64,000 nucleotides of DNA from JBNJFY01 sp051747265 (GTDB lineage Bacteria; Bacteroidota; Rhodothermia; Balneolales; Balneolaceae). The notes below the pieces were generated by a model. It was given only the letters and a program-made list of their open reading frames with translations. It searched no databases and was not told where the DNA came from. Below are positions 36,106-46,284 of the stretch, piece after piece. How positions within the stretch are numbered: position 1 is the first letter of the stretch; the number at the start of each line of letters is the position of its first letter. The position numbers and the translations under genes are program-made. The stretch is taken from assembly GCA_051747265.1 (NCBI GenBank), contig JBNJFY010000009.1:62001-126000 (forward strand), read 5' to 3'.

Positions 36106-38286
36106 ATGAGTACAACGATAATCTATCTAATACCAGCGGCCGGGATCGTCGCGCTGCTGTATACACTCTGGAAATCCTCCTGGGTGGGCAAACAAGAAGT
36201 CGGCTCAGAGAAAATGGCTCAAATCAGCCAACATATCGCCAATGGTGCGATGGCTTTCTTAAAAGCCGAATACAAAGTGCTCTCTGTGTTTGTTATTGCA
36301 GTGGCGCTGTTATTGGGCTTTTCCGCTGGTGAAAATTCACACCCGCTGGTGGCCGCTTCCTTCATCATTGGAGCAATCTGTTCCGGACTGGCTGGATTTA
36401 TTGGAATGCGCGTGGCCACCAAAGCCAATGTGCGTACCACTCACGCTGCCAGAACCGGCTTATCCGAAGGGTTGAATATCGCTTTCGCCGGTGGTTCCGT
36501 AATGGGTCTAGGCGTAGTAGGATTAGGGGTACTCGGATTAGGTCTACTATTCTGGTTCTTTGGTGATATGTTTGGTACCGGAGCTGACAGTATTAACCGC
36601 GTGTTAGCTGTAGTGACTGGATTTTCTTTTGGCGCTTCCTCTATAGCGTTGTTTGCTCGTGTAGGTGGCGGTATTTATACCAAAGCTGCTGATGTCGGTG
36701 CCGACCTGGTAGGTAAAGTGGAAGCCGGTATTCCCGAAGATCACCCACTGAATCCCGCTACTATTGCCGATAACGTTGGAGACAATGTTGGCGACGTAGC
36801 CGGTATGGGTGCCGACTTGTTTGAATCTTATGTAGGCTCCATCATCGGTACCATGGTATTGGGAGCGGCATTCATGGCCAACCCCGAATGGATGGACAAT
36901 TTTGACGGATTATCCGCGGTACTGCTTCCTTTGGTACTGGCCGGAACCGGTATTGTAACTTCCATCATCGGAACCTTTTTCGTACGCACCAAAGAAGGTG
37001 GCAACCCACAAACCGCTTTAAATGTTGGTGAGTTTATTTCCGCGGCTTTAATGCTGGTTGCTTCTTATTTGCTGATTCACTGGATGCTACCTGCCAGCTG
37101 GACATTCAATGGAATTGAGTACACCCCCAACGGTGTATTCTTCGCTACTATCTTTGGACTAGCCGCCGGCCTGTTGATCGGTCTGATTACCGAGCATTAC
37201 ACCGGTACCGGTACCAATCCCGTACGTTCTATAGTTGAGCAGTCCGTGACTGGATCGGCGACCAATATTATCGCTGGTGTAGGCGTGGGTATGATCTCAA
37301 CAGCAATCCCCATCGTGATTATCGCCGCGGCCATTATCGGCGCTTATGAATTAGCCGGACTGTACGGAATTGCCATTGCCGCGGTAGGCATGCTTTCCAA
37401 TACCGGAATTCAGTTAGCTGTTGATGCCTACGGTCCGATTTCAGACAACGCCGGCGGTATCGCCGAGATGTCTGAGCTCCCCAGCGAAGTTCGTGACCGT
37501 ACCGACAAGCTGGATGCCGTTGGAAATACCACTGCCGCCATTGGTAAAGGTTTTGCCATTGGTTCTGCTGCATTGACCGCATTGGCCCTCTTCGCTGCCT
37601 TTATTACTTCTTACAATGCGACACATGACGTGCAGTTGACCGGAATCGATATTACCCGACCTACGGTTATGGCTGCTCTTTTTGTAGGCGCCATGCTTCC
37701 GTTTCTATTCTCAGCGCTTTCCATGAAAGCGGTAGGACGGGCAGCCATGTCTATGATTGAGGAAGTTCGTCGTCAGTTCCGTGATATTCCCGAACTGAAA
37801 GCCGGACTGGATGCCATGAACCGCAATGAAGGTAAAAAGTTGGAAGACTGGTCGGACGAAGATCAAAATACTTTCAACACCGCTACCGGTAAAGCCGAGT
37901 ATGAGAAGTGTGTGGCCATTTCAACCACTGCTTCTCTTCGCGAGATGGTAGCCCCTGGGGTACTGGCTGTTGTAGTGCCTGTGCTGTTTGGCTTCCTGGG
38001 TGGAGCCGAGATGCTGGGTGGCTTGTTGGCCGGAGTAACTTCCGCCGGTGTGTTGATGGCCCTGTTCCAGTCTAACGCTGGTGGTGCCTGGGATAACGCC
38101 AAGAAAATGATTGAAGAAGGCGTAACCATCAATGGTGTCGAATACGGCAAAGGGTCAGACCCTCACAAAGCCGCGGTAGTTGGTGATACGGTTGGAGACC
38201 CCTTCAAGGATACCTCCGGACCATCCCTTAACATTCTGTTGAAGCTGATGTCGGTTGTAGCACTGGTTATCGCTACCATGATCTAA
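36106..38286 (+). CDS. hppA: Membrane-bound pyrophosphatase, ion-pumping, probably K+-dependent
   Basis: This 726-residue integral membrane protein has about 16 transmembrane helices and couples pyrophosphate hydrolysis to H+ or Na+ export. The substrate site is seen in GGIYTKAADVGADLVGK and the acidic DNVGDNVGDVAGMGAD motif, and near the C-terminus DTVGDPFKDTSGPSLN. GNTTAAIGKGF has Ala where potassium-independent enzymes have Lys, which suggests K+-dependence; which ion is pumped is not settled from this reading. It has its own terminator and appears monocistronic. Confidence 0.95.
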   Translation: MSTTIIYLIPAAGIVALLYTLWKSSWVGKQEVGSEKMAQISQHIANGAMAFLKAEYKVLSVFVIAVALLLGFSAGENSHPLVAASFIIGAICSGLAGFIGMRVATKANVRTTHAARTGLSEGLNIAFAGGSVMGLGVVGLGVLGLGLLFWFFGDMFGTGADSINRVLAVVTGFSFGASSIALFARVGGGIYTKAADVGADLVGKVEAGIPEDHPLNPATIADNVGDNVGDVAGMGADLFESYVGSIIGTMVLGAAFMANPEWMDNFDGLSAVLLPLVLAGTGIVTSIIGTFFVRTKEGGNPQTALNVGEFISAALMLVASYLLIHWMLPASWTFNGIEYTPNGVFFATIFGLAAGLLIGLITEHYTGTGTNPVRSIVEQSVTGSATNIIAGVGVGMISTAIPIVIIAAAIIGAYELAGLYGIAIAAVGMLSNTGIQLAVDAYGPISDNAGGIAEMSELPSEVRDRTDKLDAVGNTTAAIGKGFAIGSAALTALALFAAFITSYNATHDVQLTGIDITRPTVMAALFVGAMLPFLFSALSMKAVGRAAMSMIEEVRRQFRDIPELKAGLDAMNRNEGKKLEDWSDEDQNTFNTATGKAEYEKCVAISTTASLREMVAPGVLAVVVPVLFGFLGGAEMLGGLLAGVTSAGVLMALFQSNAGGAWDNAKKMIEEGVTINGVEYGKGSDPHKAAVVGDTVGDPFKDTSGPSLNILLKLMSVVALVIATMI

Positions 38287-38308
38287 GCTTCGAAACAGCT
38301 TATATTCC

Positions 38309-38341
38309 AAGCCTCGGTGGGTTTCCACCGAGGCTTTTTTT
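38309..38341 (+). terminator. Rho-independent terminator of hppA
   Basis: Stem AAGCCTCGGTGG (38309-38320) pairs with CCACCGAGGCTT around a 4-nt loop, followed by seven Ts. Confidence 0.93.
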
Positions 38342-38390
38342 ATGTTTACCACTCTTTATCAATAGCTATTATTAACATTATTTAGCTTTC

Positions 38391-39068
38391 ATGGATCTGC
38401 TGAAATTTATTTTTGAACACGACTTACGCCTGAACGCTCCCCGCGAACGCACGCCCAAACACGGTTCCGACAATCGAATGTCCATACAGGATTTTATGAA
38501 ACCGGATCCCACCTATTCTCGCTTTTACATTAGTGGTACCCTTTTAGAAACCGAGAAGTTTGGCCTCTCCGCCTTATCACACTACGACAAAGTCATCGAC
38601 GCGCTGGATCAGGCATTGGGTACATCAATATACCTTCGACTAGACAAAACCCATCAGAGTTTGGCGGAATTGCTCCCTGAACTGGAGATTGGGCAGATGG
38701 GGGTTATCCAACCAGACGATGTAGATTTATCTGCTATAGCGTTACATTTCACCGAATGGGATACCGATCAAAACAGCAATGTGGGATTAAAGCGTCCTTT
38801 GTTGAAAGATTTAATTGAAGCGGGTGGAATTGCTGTATACAAAGAGAAGGCGCATCACGGTTTTGATCTACACTTGCTTATGCGCGAGAATCGCTATGAA
38901 GCATTTTACAACCAGCTGAAACCACTAATCGAATATAATGATTTCCGGTTCTTCAGCATTAATGGAAAACGTACGCGCTCGGAACGGCTATTCTATTTTG
39001 AGACCTGGACCCTGGATCGTCCGCCTCACGGAACGGAAGAAGTTCTTCCTGAGACGAAATTACGATAA
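38391..39068 (+). CDS. Hypothetical cytoplasmic protein
   Basis: I do not recognise this 225-residue protein. It has no signal peptide or membrane helix. Visible features are a charged N-terminus (FEHDLRLNAPRERTPKHG), a middle region that alternates helix and strand (IDALDQALGTSIYLRLDKTH), and a C-terminal part with aromatic clusters (YNDFRFFSINGKRTRSERLF). It lies between hppA and a large opposite-strand gene, convergent with 32 bp between stops. No function proposed. Confidence 0.72.
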   Translation: MDLLKFIFEHDLRLNAPRERTPKHGSDNRMSIQDFMKPDPTYSRFYISGTLLETEKFGLSALSHYDKVIDALDQALGTSIYLRLDKTHQSLAELLPELEIGQMGVIQPDDVDLSAIALHFTEWDTDQNSNVGLKRPLLKDLIEAGGIAVYKEKAHHGFDLHLLMRENRYEAFYNQLKPLIEYNDFRFFSINGKRTRSERLFYFETWTLDRPPHGTEEVLPETKLR

Positions 39069-39100
39069 CCAACCCGCCAGAGTACGGAGAGAAGCTAGCA

Positions 39101-42100
39101 TCAACGGATAATGACTAGTTTTTCGACCTCCCCATTATTCACTTCAACACGTTCCCCATCGGCAATTAACAGCACATCGTACAGATAAACACCGTTGGCC
39201 AGCGGTTGGCCGCTCTCTGTGGTCCCGTCCCAACGTAAAATATTCCAGCCGATCTGCAACTGGCCGTCTCGCAATTGATATTGATCCTCAACCAGATTGA
39301 ACCCGCGTACCGGGCGACCAGATAAGGTATATAAACGAAGTTGCAGTTTTTCCACGCTTTCCGGGCTAGCCCCATGCAGCTGAAAAGCAAAATTGGTGAA
39401 ATTGGACATGGGATTCGGATAGGGATACAGGGAGGTGATCCCCACTTCATCGGTCACCTTAAAACTCACCGTATATCCACCGTCTTGTTCAGCTACATTT
39501 CCGGATTGATCACGCGCGTTAACACGCATGGTTAAAACCGTATCCCGGTAGTTCGTCAAATCTGGTCGGAATTGGGCATAGGCTTCATTCCGCTTACCTT
39601 TCTGATCAGCGGGTTGAAAAGTGAGTTCCGGCGATCCCACTCGATATACCGTTGGATTGTCCTCCTCTCCAAACAACTCTACATTTACCAGCGTAGAATC
39701 GGTTAAACGCAACGACGGATTGTTATCCTTCCAATAGATATCAATGGTGGGCTGCTTTTGAACAAAGGGCAAACTGGGATTTTCCGGATCGGTAATGGGC
39801 GATTCTACGGGGGGCAAATACCGGCTGTCCACAAAGACCTCAATGCCCGGCGACGTGGTATCATCCCGAACCACATAATCGCGCCCATAGAAATTGTTGT
39901 AGGTAAGCTCGTCTTGAAATTGATCGGATAGTGAGACAATCAGTTGATGATTCCCCAAACGTCCCAATGTATTAATTTCAACATTACTGGTACGCTGTTG
40001 CCCAGGCCCTAAATTCAGCAACGTGTCTACTGCCAGGGTCTCAGGCTGCGATTGATAGATATTCACATACTCCACAAATACGGTGTCCGCACGAGTGAAG
40101 CCGATATTATTAGCGGCGATGGAAAGCTTATAGGGGAATCCTTGTTCTACCGTATCGCTATTCACTTCTACCAAGGTAGGATCTAGCGCGATTTCGGGCA
40201 AAGGATTGTATTGCACGCTCCAGTGTTCCAGCTGGGGGGTAGAACGCTGTGAAGGATCCTGCAGGATCGCCTTCATTTCGATATAGGGAAATCGCTGTGC
40301 ATCAATAAAATCGATAGGCACATTGATCTGATCGGTGTTGCTCTGCCCAAATGTTTCTATATAATCACTCTCTTCCAGTACCGACTCCATGCCCCTGATT
40401 TCCACATCCACTTCCGCGGTATTGTTCGTCAGGTCTGCTTGATACTGTAAGCGATTCCACGATTTGACCGGACCCACTTTTTGGCCCAGCATCGTACCCT
40501 CAGACTCCTGAAAACGCAAAACGGTGTCCGCGCGCATGGCCCCTTCCCGGATTACATACTCGGATACCTCATCCGGACTTTCCACGCCCTTCTTCCCAAA
40601 CAGGATGTACCCATCGGCAGTGGTTAATTGACTAGGAAGATCACCACTGACCCCTCCACCGGCCTTAAAACCGCCGATCGATCGTAAGGCCTCCTCAAGC
40701 TGTCCGCCATCATCCCGGAACAACTTGCGTTCGGGACGAACCAGATAAAAGTTGCGTACCCGGACAACCACAAAATCGCCTTCTTTGATATTATTGATGT
40801 CCCGAATAAATTGATCGTAATTGGCTGCCCCCGTGTTCGTAAATATGCCGGGGTGAATGTCATAATGCTGGTTCTTGAGAACATTTCCGGTGCTCCCATC
40901 GATTACCGTCATATGAAAGGAGATATTCCGGCGGCCATATTCTACCCCGTTTACAAAGGTTGATGCACTATAGGTGCGATTGGTGGCATAAGCATGCAAC
41001 CATGTATTGGAACTCGTGCTGATATCCATTCGAACCGGTGCGAAATCGAATTCTTGATTCTCAAAAGCAATGGACGGCGAAAGTGAATTCTCCTCGTACT
41101 GTTTGGTATTTTGATGCCACCAATATCCTTCCCGGGTTGTATCCACCACAAAACTGGCCGTCCGCCAGTTGCTGTCTGTAGCCTCTTGTACCCGGCTTCG
41201 CCACCAATAAGTCTGTCCGGGCTCCCAATCGATACTGGGCTTCCACTCGATACGAATGCCATTACTCTGGACCTGCTCTTGCGTGAGGGGATTGGAAAAA
41301 TCATTGAGTGTATCCACTTCAAATACAAATGTTTCGCCGCTAGACGCGGTGGGACTACTTACTACAAATGTCGGATCCAGTGAAGTGATCACCCCAAACT
41401 GTTTGGGATACAATAAATCCACTCCGGTGGAATAAACCACGTGGCGACGGTCATAACTGTTGTTCGCTTTACTGACTTCATCAAATTCTGAGAAGGGATC
41501 AATTTGGAAGTGAAACTCATGCTGTCCGGCATCATCGGGTACCAAGGGCAATTGGAAACGCACTTGCTTGGTTCGGGCAATCGGCCCTAAGATCTGTTGA
41601 TAGGTATTGGGCGAACGTTGGGGGCGAATATGTTTCAATTGCAGATTCACCTGATCTTGCGTGCGAATACCCAGGTTACGCAGGGTCACATCTACGGTTA
41701 ACGTAGAATCGGAAACATTGGTCGGATCCGGTTGTAGCGCTACCGGATCCGTATCATACGAGTAGTCAGGCTTTTTGGGATAGGCCAGTTGCAAGCCCGG
41801 ATCTCCCAGAATGATGGTATTCTGCATCAAAGCTAAGTCGATATCCGCGGGGACATTATCGATCAAATAATCAATGGTTTGCCGGTTCACTTCACCCAAC
41901 GTTTCGGTGGTATCCTGGAAAATCGTACGGTAAAAACTACTGGCATATCGCGCCAGTGCCGAAGGATATCCCTGTCCGGCACCGCCGATATAGGCCACCG
42001 ACGCATTGGGGGCAAAGACAAATTCTTCCGAAATAATTCGATTGGTGGACGAGGCAAATTGACCGGAATAACACCCCAGCGACAACACCACATTGGGGCG

Positions 42101-44149
42101 ATCCTTGTTTTTATACGTCTCGGGATTGTCGGTCAACAAATCCCACGAGTCTGGGGAGGTGTGCCCGAAGAAATGCAGAATAAATGTTCCCTGGTTGATT
42201 AACTCGCGCAGTTCTTGTCTTCGTGAACCATCCAGCGGTTGATTGGTAGTTTTCTTAAAACTGGTGGTATCAGCGGCCACTAAGGATTGGGCAGCGATCG
42301 AAGCAAATTGCCGATTATAGTTGGCCAGTAGTTGCTGCTCGGTTGTATTATTCCCCCCACTTAGAAAAGCTACTTTCTTTTGCCAGGGTTCCAACTGCGG
42401 ACGCTCACCTTCATAACTTTGAACTTTATTCAGATAGCCAAGAATATCATTGGATGATCGAGCCGTTATCCGGCCGATGGGAACTGCCAACTCCCAGTCT
42501 TCGGGTCCATTAAAGTTCATACCAAACCACGAATCACTGGCCGGGAATCCAAACGGTGGAATTTGGTTCGCTTGGATGGTGCTATTTTTCAACTGGTCCT
42601 GCCCATCAGCCAGAATAAAGACAAACTTGGGTTTAATCTCCCAGTTGGCCATCGCGTAATGAATGAATCGACGGATGGCGATGGGGCGTCGGGCCCCATA
42701 ATCGAAGTAGTCCCAAATATCACTGGCAAAAAACAGTTTGGTAGACAACCCATTCTGCTGGGCTCGATAGTCGGCATAGATTTGGGCTTCACGGGCGAAG
42801 GTTTCGCGAGTCAGGATCACATACTCGGCTCCTTCTTTATAATAGGACAGATCGCGCCGCGGCCGAAAGGCCGATATGCTTTTCACGGATTCGTATTCAT
42901 CGTTTCTGACTACTACATATCGCTCATTCTTATTGGCGGGTGTGGGATTCCGAAAGCTTGCCGTATTGGCCGCGGTATCCTTTAATGTTTGGAAAATGGT
43001 AGATCGGCTGGGCAAATATACTTTTATGGTATCCTCATCGGGAACCTGCTGAAATTGAACCGATTTATTCCCGTCACTCTTCAGCCAGAAGCGATGTTGT
43101 TGTTCTTTTTCCCGAATTTGGAACCCCCTGAAGTACGAATACTCCAACCAGTCAAAATTCACTTTGTTGGGGGTATTCCGGTCATCGTCTTCATTCAATA
43201 CCGAAATTCGGACATTCAAATTTTTAAAATCGACAAGGTTCCCCGGATTGATGGAGCCTTCAATAAATCGCGAACTTTTTACCCCCCAACTTTCCGAACC
43301 GATATCATGATAAGTAATAACGCCATTTTGATCGGAATACAGTTGTATGCTGGCTTGACGCTCTGAAGTGGTCAGACCTGCCACATGTGCTCGAAGATGC
43401 ACCGGTCGATTGATCAACTTAAACCCGGGGATAGACGTTTTCACAGTATCAATGGAAAAAGTGGATTGTTGCCTTCCGGTAACATCAAACTGATGCCAAT
43501 AGATCCCTTCACTTGGGCTGTAGGTGGAGAGCTCAGCTTGAATGTCATGACCGATGTAGTAGCCGGTTTGATCCTGTTCAACATGCACCGTATCCCGGTA
43601 ACCTTCATAATAAATATTGTTGGGCAAGGTCTGTTGGCTACTGTAGCGTTTCCCCTGCGGCGCAGACCAGGTAACCCAAATGTGCTGTGTATCCGTATAA
43701 ATGGAGTAGTAATCACTGGATTGGTTCTGGCTGCGGTAGCGATAGGCCCAGAGTTCATCCTGTCCGGTTCGCCGAGGTACAAAAAAACGAATCTTATCTC
43801 CGGACTCTAACGCCCCTTGTCCATCGGTGACTATTTCCAAAGGTATTTCCCGACCCCGAAAATAAAACTTCACCATTTCCGGGCTTACCTGAGCGGCGGG
43901 CATACCTTCCTGCATTAGTTGATTGGCATCGATCTCATAGACGCGATCGTTATTTACCTCGCCCACTTCAATTTTAATCCAGCTCTGATCTTCTTGAAAC
44001 CAATCGGGGCTAAACGCATCGTATTGGGCCCAACTGAGTTCCGTCATACCGGTAGCCACCATCAATATCATCCAAAGTGATACTACACCATAACTCCATC
44101 GCCGGGAGGATAGGGCATCACGTAATATGGTGGATTTGAATATAGACAA
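39101..44149 (-). CDS. Gingipain-like (C25) peptidase, PorU2-type, with T9SS C-terminus
   Basis: This 1,682-residue protein has a signal peptide (ELSWAQ), an N-terminal beta region (about 45-430), and a C25 peptidase domain (about 435-790) with likely catalytic His663 in HFFGHTSP and Cys693 in LGCYSGQF. Next come CARDB and Ig-like domains, and the end (LYPYPNPMSNFTNFAF through WDGTTESGQPLANGVYLYDV) is a T9SS sorting domain. This overall plan matches proteins annotated as putative PorU2 sortase. PorU itself removes T9SS signals and transfers cargo to lipid; whether this does the same or is a surface protease is unknown. Confidence 0.9.
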   Translation of the reverse strand: MSIFKSTILRDALSSRRWSYGVVSLWMILMVATGMTELSWAQYDAFSPDWFQEDQSWIKIEVGEVNNDRVYEIDANQLMQEGMPAAQVSPEMVKFYFRGREIPLEIVTDGQGALESGDKIRFFVPRRTGQDELWAYRYRSQNQSSDYYSIYTDTQHIWVTWSAPQGKRYSSQQTLPNNIYYEGYRDTVHVEQDQTGYYIGHDIQAELSTYSPSEGIYWHQFDVTGRQQSTFSIDTVKTSIPGFKLINRPVHLRAHVAGLTTSERQASIQLYSDQNGVITYHDIGSESWGVKSSRFIEGSINPGNLVDFKNLNVRISVLNEDDDRNTPNKVNFDWLEYSYFRGFQIREKEQQHRFWLKSDGNKSVQFQQVPDEDTIKVYLPSRSTIFQTLKDTAANTASFRNPTPANKNERYVVVRNDEYESVKSISAFRPRRDLSYYKEGAEYVILTRETFAREAQIYADYRAQQNGLSTKLFFASDIWDYFDYGARRPIAIRRFIHYAMANWEIKPKFVFILADGQDQLKNSTIQANQIPPFGFPASDSWFGMNFNGPEDWELAVPIGRITARSSNDILGYLNKVQSYEGERPQLEPWQKKVAFLSGGNNTTEQQLLANYNRQFASIAAQSLVAADTTSFKKTTNQPLDGSRRQELRELINQGTFILHFFGHTSPDSWDLLTDNPETYKNKDRPNVVLSLGCYSGQFASSTNRIISEEFVFAPNASVAYIGGAGQGYPSALARYASSFYRTIFQDTTETLGEVNRQTIDYLIDNVPADIDLALMQNTIILGDPGLQLAYPKKPDYSYDTDPVALQPDPTNVSDSTLTVDVTLRNLGIRTQDQVNLQLKHIRPQRSPNTYQQILGPIARTKQVRFQLPLVPDDAGQHEFHFQIDPFSEFDEVSKANNSYDRRHVVYSTGVDLLYPKQFGVITSLDPTFVVSSPTASSGETFVFEVDTLNDFSNPLTQEQVQSNGIRIEWKPSIDWEPGQTYWWRSRVQEATDSNWRTASFVVDTTREGYWWHQNTKQYEENSLSPSIAFENQEFDFAPVRMDISTSSNTWLHAYATNRTYSASTFVNGVEYGRRNISFHMTVIDGSTGNVLKNQHYDIHPGIFTNTGAANYDQFIRDINNIKEGDFVVVRVRNFYLVRPERKLFRDDGGQLEEALRSIGGFKAGGGVSGDLPSQLTTADGYILFGKKGVESPDEVSEYVIREGAMRADTVLRFQESEGTMLGQKVGPVKSWNRLQYQADLTNNTAEVDVEIRGMESVLEESDYIETFGQSNTDQINVPIDFIDAQRFPYIEMKAILQDPSQRSTPQLEHWSVQYNPLPEIALDPTLVEVNSDTVEQGFPYKLSIAANNIGFTRADTVFVEYVNIYQSQPETLAVDTLLNLGPGQQRTSNVEINTLGRLGNHQLIVSLSDQFQDELTYNNFYGRDYVVRDDTTSPGIEVFVDSRYLPPVESPITDPENPSLPFVQKQPTIDIYWKDNNPSLRLTDSTLVNVELFGEEDNPTVYRVGSPELTFQPADQKGKRNEAYAQFRPDLTNYRDTVLTMRVNARDQSGNVAEQDGGYTVSFKVTDEVGITSLYPYPNPMSNFTNFAFQLHGASPESVEKLQLRLYTLSGRPVRGFNLVEDQYQLRDGQLQIGWNILRWDGTTESGQPLANGVYLYDVLLIADGERVEVNNGEVEKLVIIR

Positions 44150-44161
44150 ACGTAAAAAGGT

Positions 44162-44917
44162 CTAAGAATTCAGTTCATCGAAAATCATGATAAGACGATC
44201 ACTTTTTTCCTTGTCATAGGGATCACCTGCATAGTTCCCATAGGTATGTTGCAGGGTGAACCCTCGATCAGACAGCCGTTGTTGAAACCAATTCAAGGAA
44301 TATAATTTAACGCGTTCAGTGAAGGTGTATTCTTTGTCAACCTGTTTCCCATTCGTAAACTCGATTCGTTTAAACACCATCCCATCTTTAATATATCGTC
44401 GTAGATGATAGGTAATATTATTAATCGTCCCCTTTTCCCGTGGTCTCAAGTTATTTCTTACATAATCGGGATTTAAATAGTCGATTACCAAACGCCCCCC
44501 AGGGTGAATCATCGTACGCATACTATCTAAAATAGAAGCATTCTCTTCATCATTTTTAAAATAACCGAAGGTGGTAAATAAATTTACAATGGCATCAAAT
44601 TTTTGTGCCAATGGATTTCGCATATCCCCGACCTCAAAGCGTACATTGGTTAATCCTTTCTGTAGTGCTTTTTCACGGGCTACCTCAATGGCTCGTGGTG
44701 ATAGATCAATTCCGGTTACCTGATATCCCTTTTCAGCCATCGTTAATGCATGTCGACCTCGTCCACACCCCATATCTAAAATTTCCGGATATTCCGCTAG
44801 AGGTATCACCCGCTCTAAGAGTGCCCCTAATTGCCGTGCTTCCTTTTCATCCCGGTTGGCATAGAGTTGTTCATAGAGCGTTGTATCAAACCAATCTTCA
44901 TACCATGTTTCGGTCAT
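44162..44917 (-). CDS. SAM-dependent class I methyltransferase
   Basis: This 251-residue protein has a Rossmann-type methyltransferase domain with motif I LDMGCGRGRHAL, acidic motif II GIDLSPRAIE, and a motif IV region DAIVNLFTTFGYF. The C-terminal 90 residues (beginning NNITYHLRRYIKDG) form a beta-rich lid that resembles small-molecule methyltransferases of the UbiE/MetW class. Substrate unknown. ATG 44917 (MTETWYEDWF) was chosen because the preceding sequence is unlike the family. It lies 12 bp upstream of the C25 peptidase start on the same strand and could be co-transcribed. Confidence 0.85.
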   Translation of the reverse strand: MTETWYEDWFDTTLYEQLYANRDEKEARQLGALLERVIPLAEYPEILDMGCGRGRHALTMAEKGYQVTGIDLSPRAIEVAREKALQKGLTNVRFEVGDMRNPLAQKFDAIVNLFTTFGYFKNDEENASILDSMRTMIHPGGRLVIDYLNPDYVRNNLRPREKGTINNITYHLRRYIKDGMVFKRIEFTNGKQVDKEYTFTERVKLYSLNWFQQRLSDRGFTLQHTYGNYAGDPYDKEKSDRLIMIFDELNS

Positions 44918-44960
44918 TAGATCGTCACTAATTTTGAAGAGATTGCATTTAGCTCCATAA

Positions 44961-44995
44961 AATAAAAAAAGCAGCCGATTTAACATCGGCTGCTT
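44961..44995 (-). terminator. Rho-independent terminator of the fasciclin gene
   Basis: Read on the minus strand, stem AAGCAGCCGAT pairs with ATCGGCTGCTT around a short loop and is followed by a T-run (the A-run 44961-44970 on the plus strand). Confidence 0.92.
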
Positions 44996-45017
44996 GAATT
45001 TTGATCAGTGTGATCAA

Positions 45018-45998
45018 TTATTGTTGAGTAGGCGGGAATAAAACGCCATCTACAATGTGAACCACACCATTAATGCTTTCAATATCCGTAACTGTTGGAT
45101 CAGCGGACCCTCCGCCTGCACCGGAAAGTAGCGGATTCTCCGTTGTGGTATCTACAATAAGGGGAATGGGTTCTCCGGTCTGTGGATTCTGCAGGAGAGT
45201 AGGTAATTCACCACTAGTCAAATCATCAGCCAGATATGTTCCAGGAGCGGCATGATATAATAACAGGGCACTAATCTGATTGTTCTCATTATTAGGTGGC
45301 AGTTGATCTTCCACGGCAGCTATAGCGCTGTTATTGGGAGCAAAGACCGTTATACCGTCACCACCAGTAGGATCTCCTTGCAACCCTGCTAATACATCCG
45401 GAGCTAATGCGGCCAAACCAACCAAGCTTCCTGTGTCATAGGCCAAGCGTTTGGCAATATTCCCAGCCACAGTTGTTAACTGATTAGGGGTAAAGACTCC
45501 GTTCACTTTATGAACAACACCATTGCTGGCCATCAGGTCAGATTCTACGACGGTACCCCCGATAGGGAATTGCGTGCGTCCGCCATTAACAAAAACATTA
45601 CCCGACTCGTCTTTGGTGACATAAATAATATCACCTTCCAGAGTTTCAATCTCCGTAGTACCCGGCGATATATCCGCTGCCGTAATTTCACCTTCTACTA
45701 CGTGATACTGAATGACCGCAGGCATAGCTTCTGCTGGTACTTCCCCGGAAACGGCGTCTAACGAATCATTGATAGGCGCGAAAACGGTGAATGGGCCATC
45801 CCCCTGTAAATCCGCAGTTAACCCAGCCGATTCTATAGCCGTAGCCAGAGAAGAAAGATTATCTTCACCCTGAATTACCTCAACGATGTCGGGATCATCA
45901 TTATCCGATGTATCGCAGGCGGTAAATAGTACCCCAAACGACAGTATGAATATGGCCAGAGGCATCAACCTCTTTAATTTTTGTATCGATACTAACAT
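45018..45998 (-). CDS. Lipoprotein with two fasciclin (FAS1) domains
   Basis: This 326-residue protein has a lipoprotein signal (LFTAC, Cys28) and two FAS1 domains (about 38-170 and 180-320). Each has the H1 box (FTVFAPINDS; ITVFAPNNSA) and the H2 region (VVHKVNGVFTP; VVHIVDGVLFP). FAS1 domains mediate adhesion or binding at the cell surface. A GAGAGG ribosome site lies just before the ATG. The 286-bp region to the divergent FadL gene should hold both promoters. Confidence 0.92.
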   Translation of the reverse strand: MLVSIQKLKRLMPLAIFILSFGVLFTACDTSDNDDPDIVEVIQGEDNLSSLATAIESAGLTADLQGDGPFTVFAPINDSLDAVSGEVPAEAMPAVIQYHVVEGEITAADISPGTTEIETLEGDIIYVTKDESGNVFVNGGRTQFPIGGTVVESDLMASNGVVHKVNGVFTPNQLTTVAGNIAKRLAYDTGSLVGLAALAPDVLAGLQGDPTGGDGITVFAPNNSAIAAVEDQLPPNNENNQISALLLYHAAPGTYLADDLTSGELPTLLQNPQTGEPIPLIVDTTTENPLLSGAGGGSADPTVTDIESINGVVHIVDGVLFPPTQQ

Positions 45999-46284
45999 GT
46001 GTACCTCTCACTATTTATTAATATTTCCATAGATGTCATTAAACGAACCAAACAATTAACCAAAATCATTCACCCCGCACACAATTTTTAGTGTTTTTCG
46101 TACAAAACCCTTAAAATTGTTTTGATATTAACACTGTTAACCTTAAAAAACTTTGTGGAAGGTTACAACATTCTCCCATTTCTTCTTTTGGGATCTGCTT
46201 CCTACATTTTCAGTGTTCCTACCGGATTCAACCAAAGAGTCGGGGTAGATTTTAACCATTAACCAATTCGTATAGGAGTTTCAC

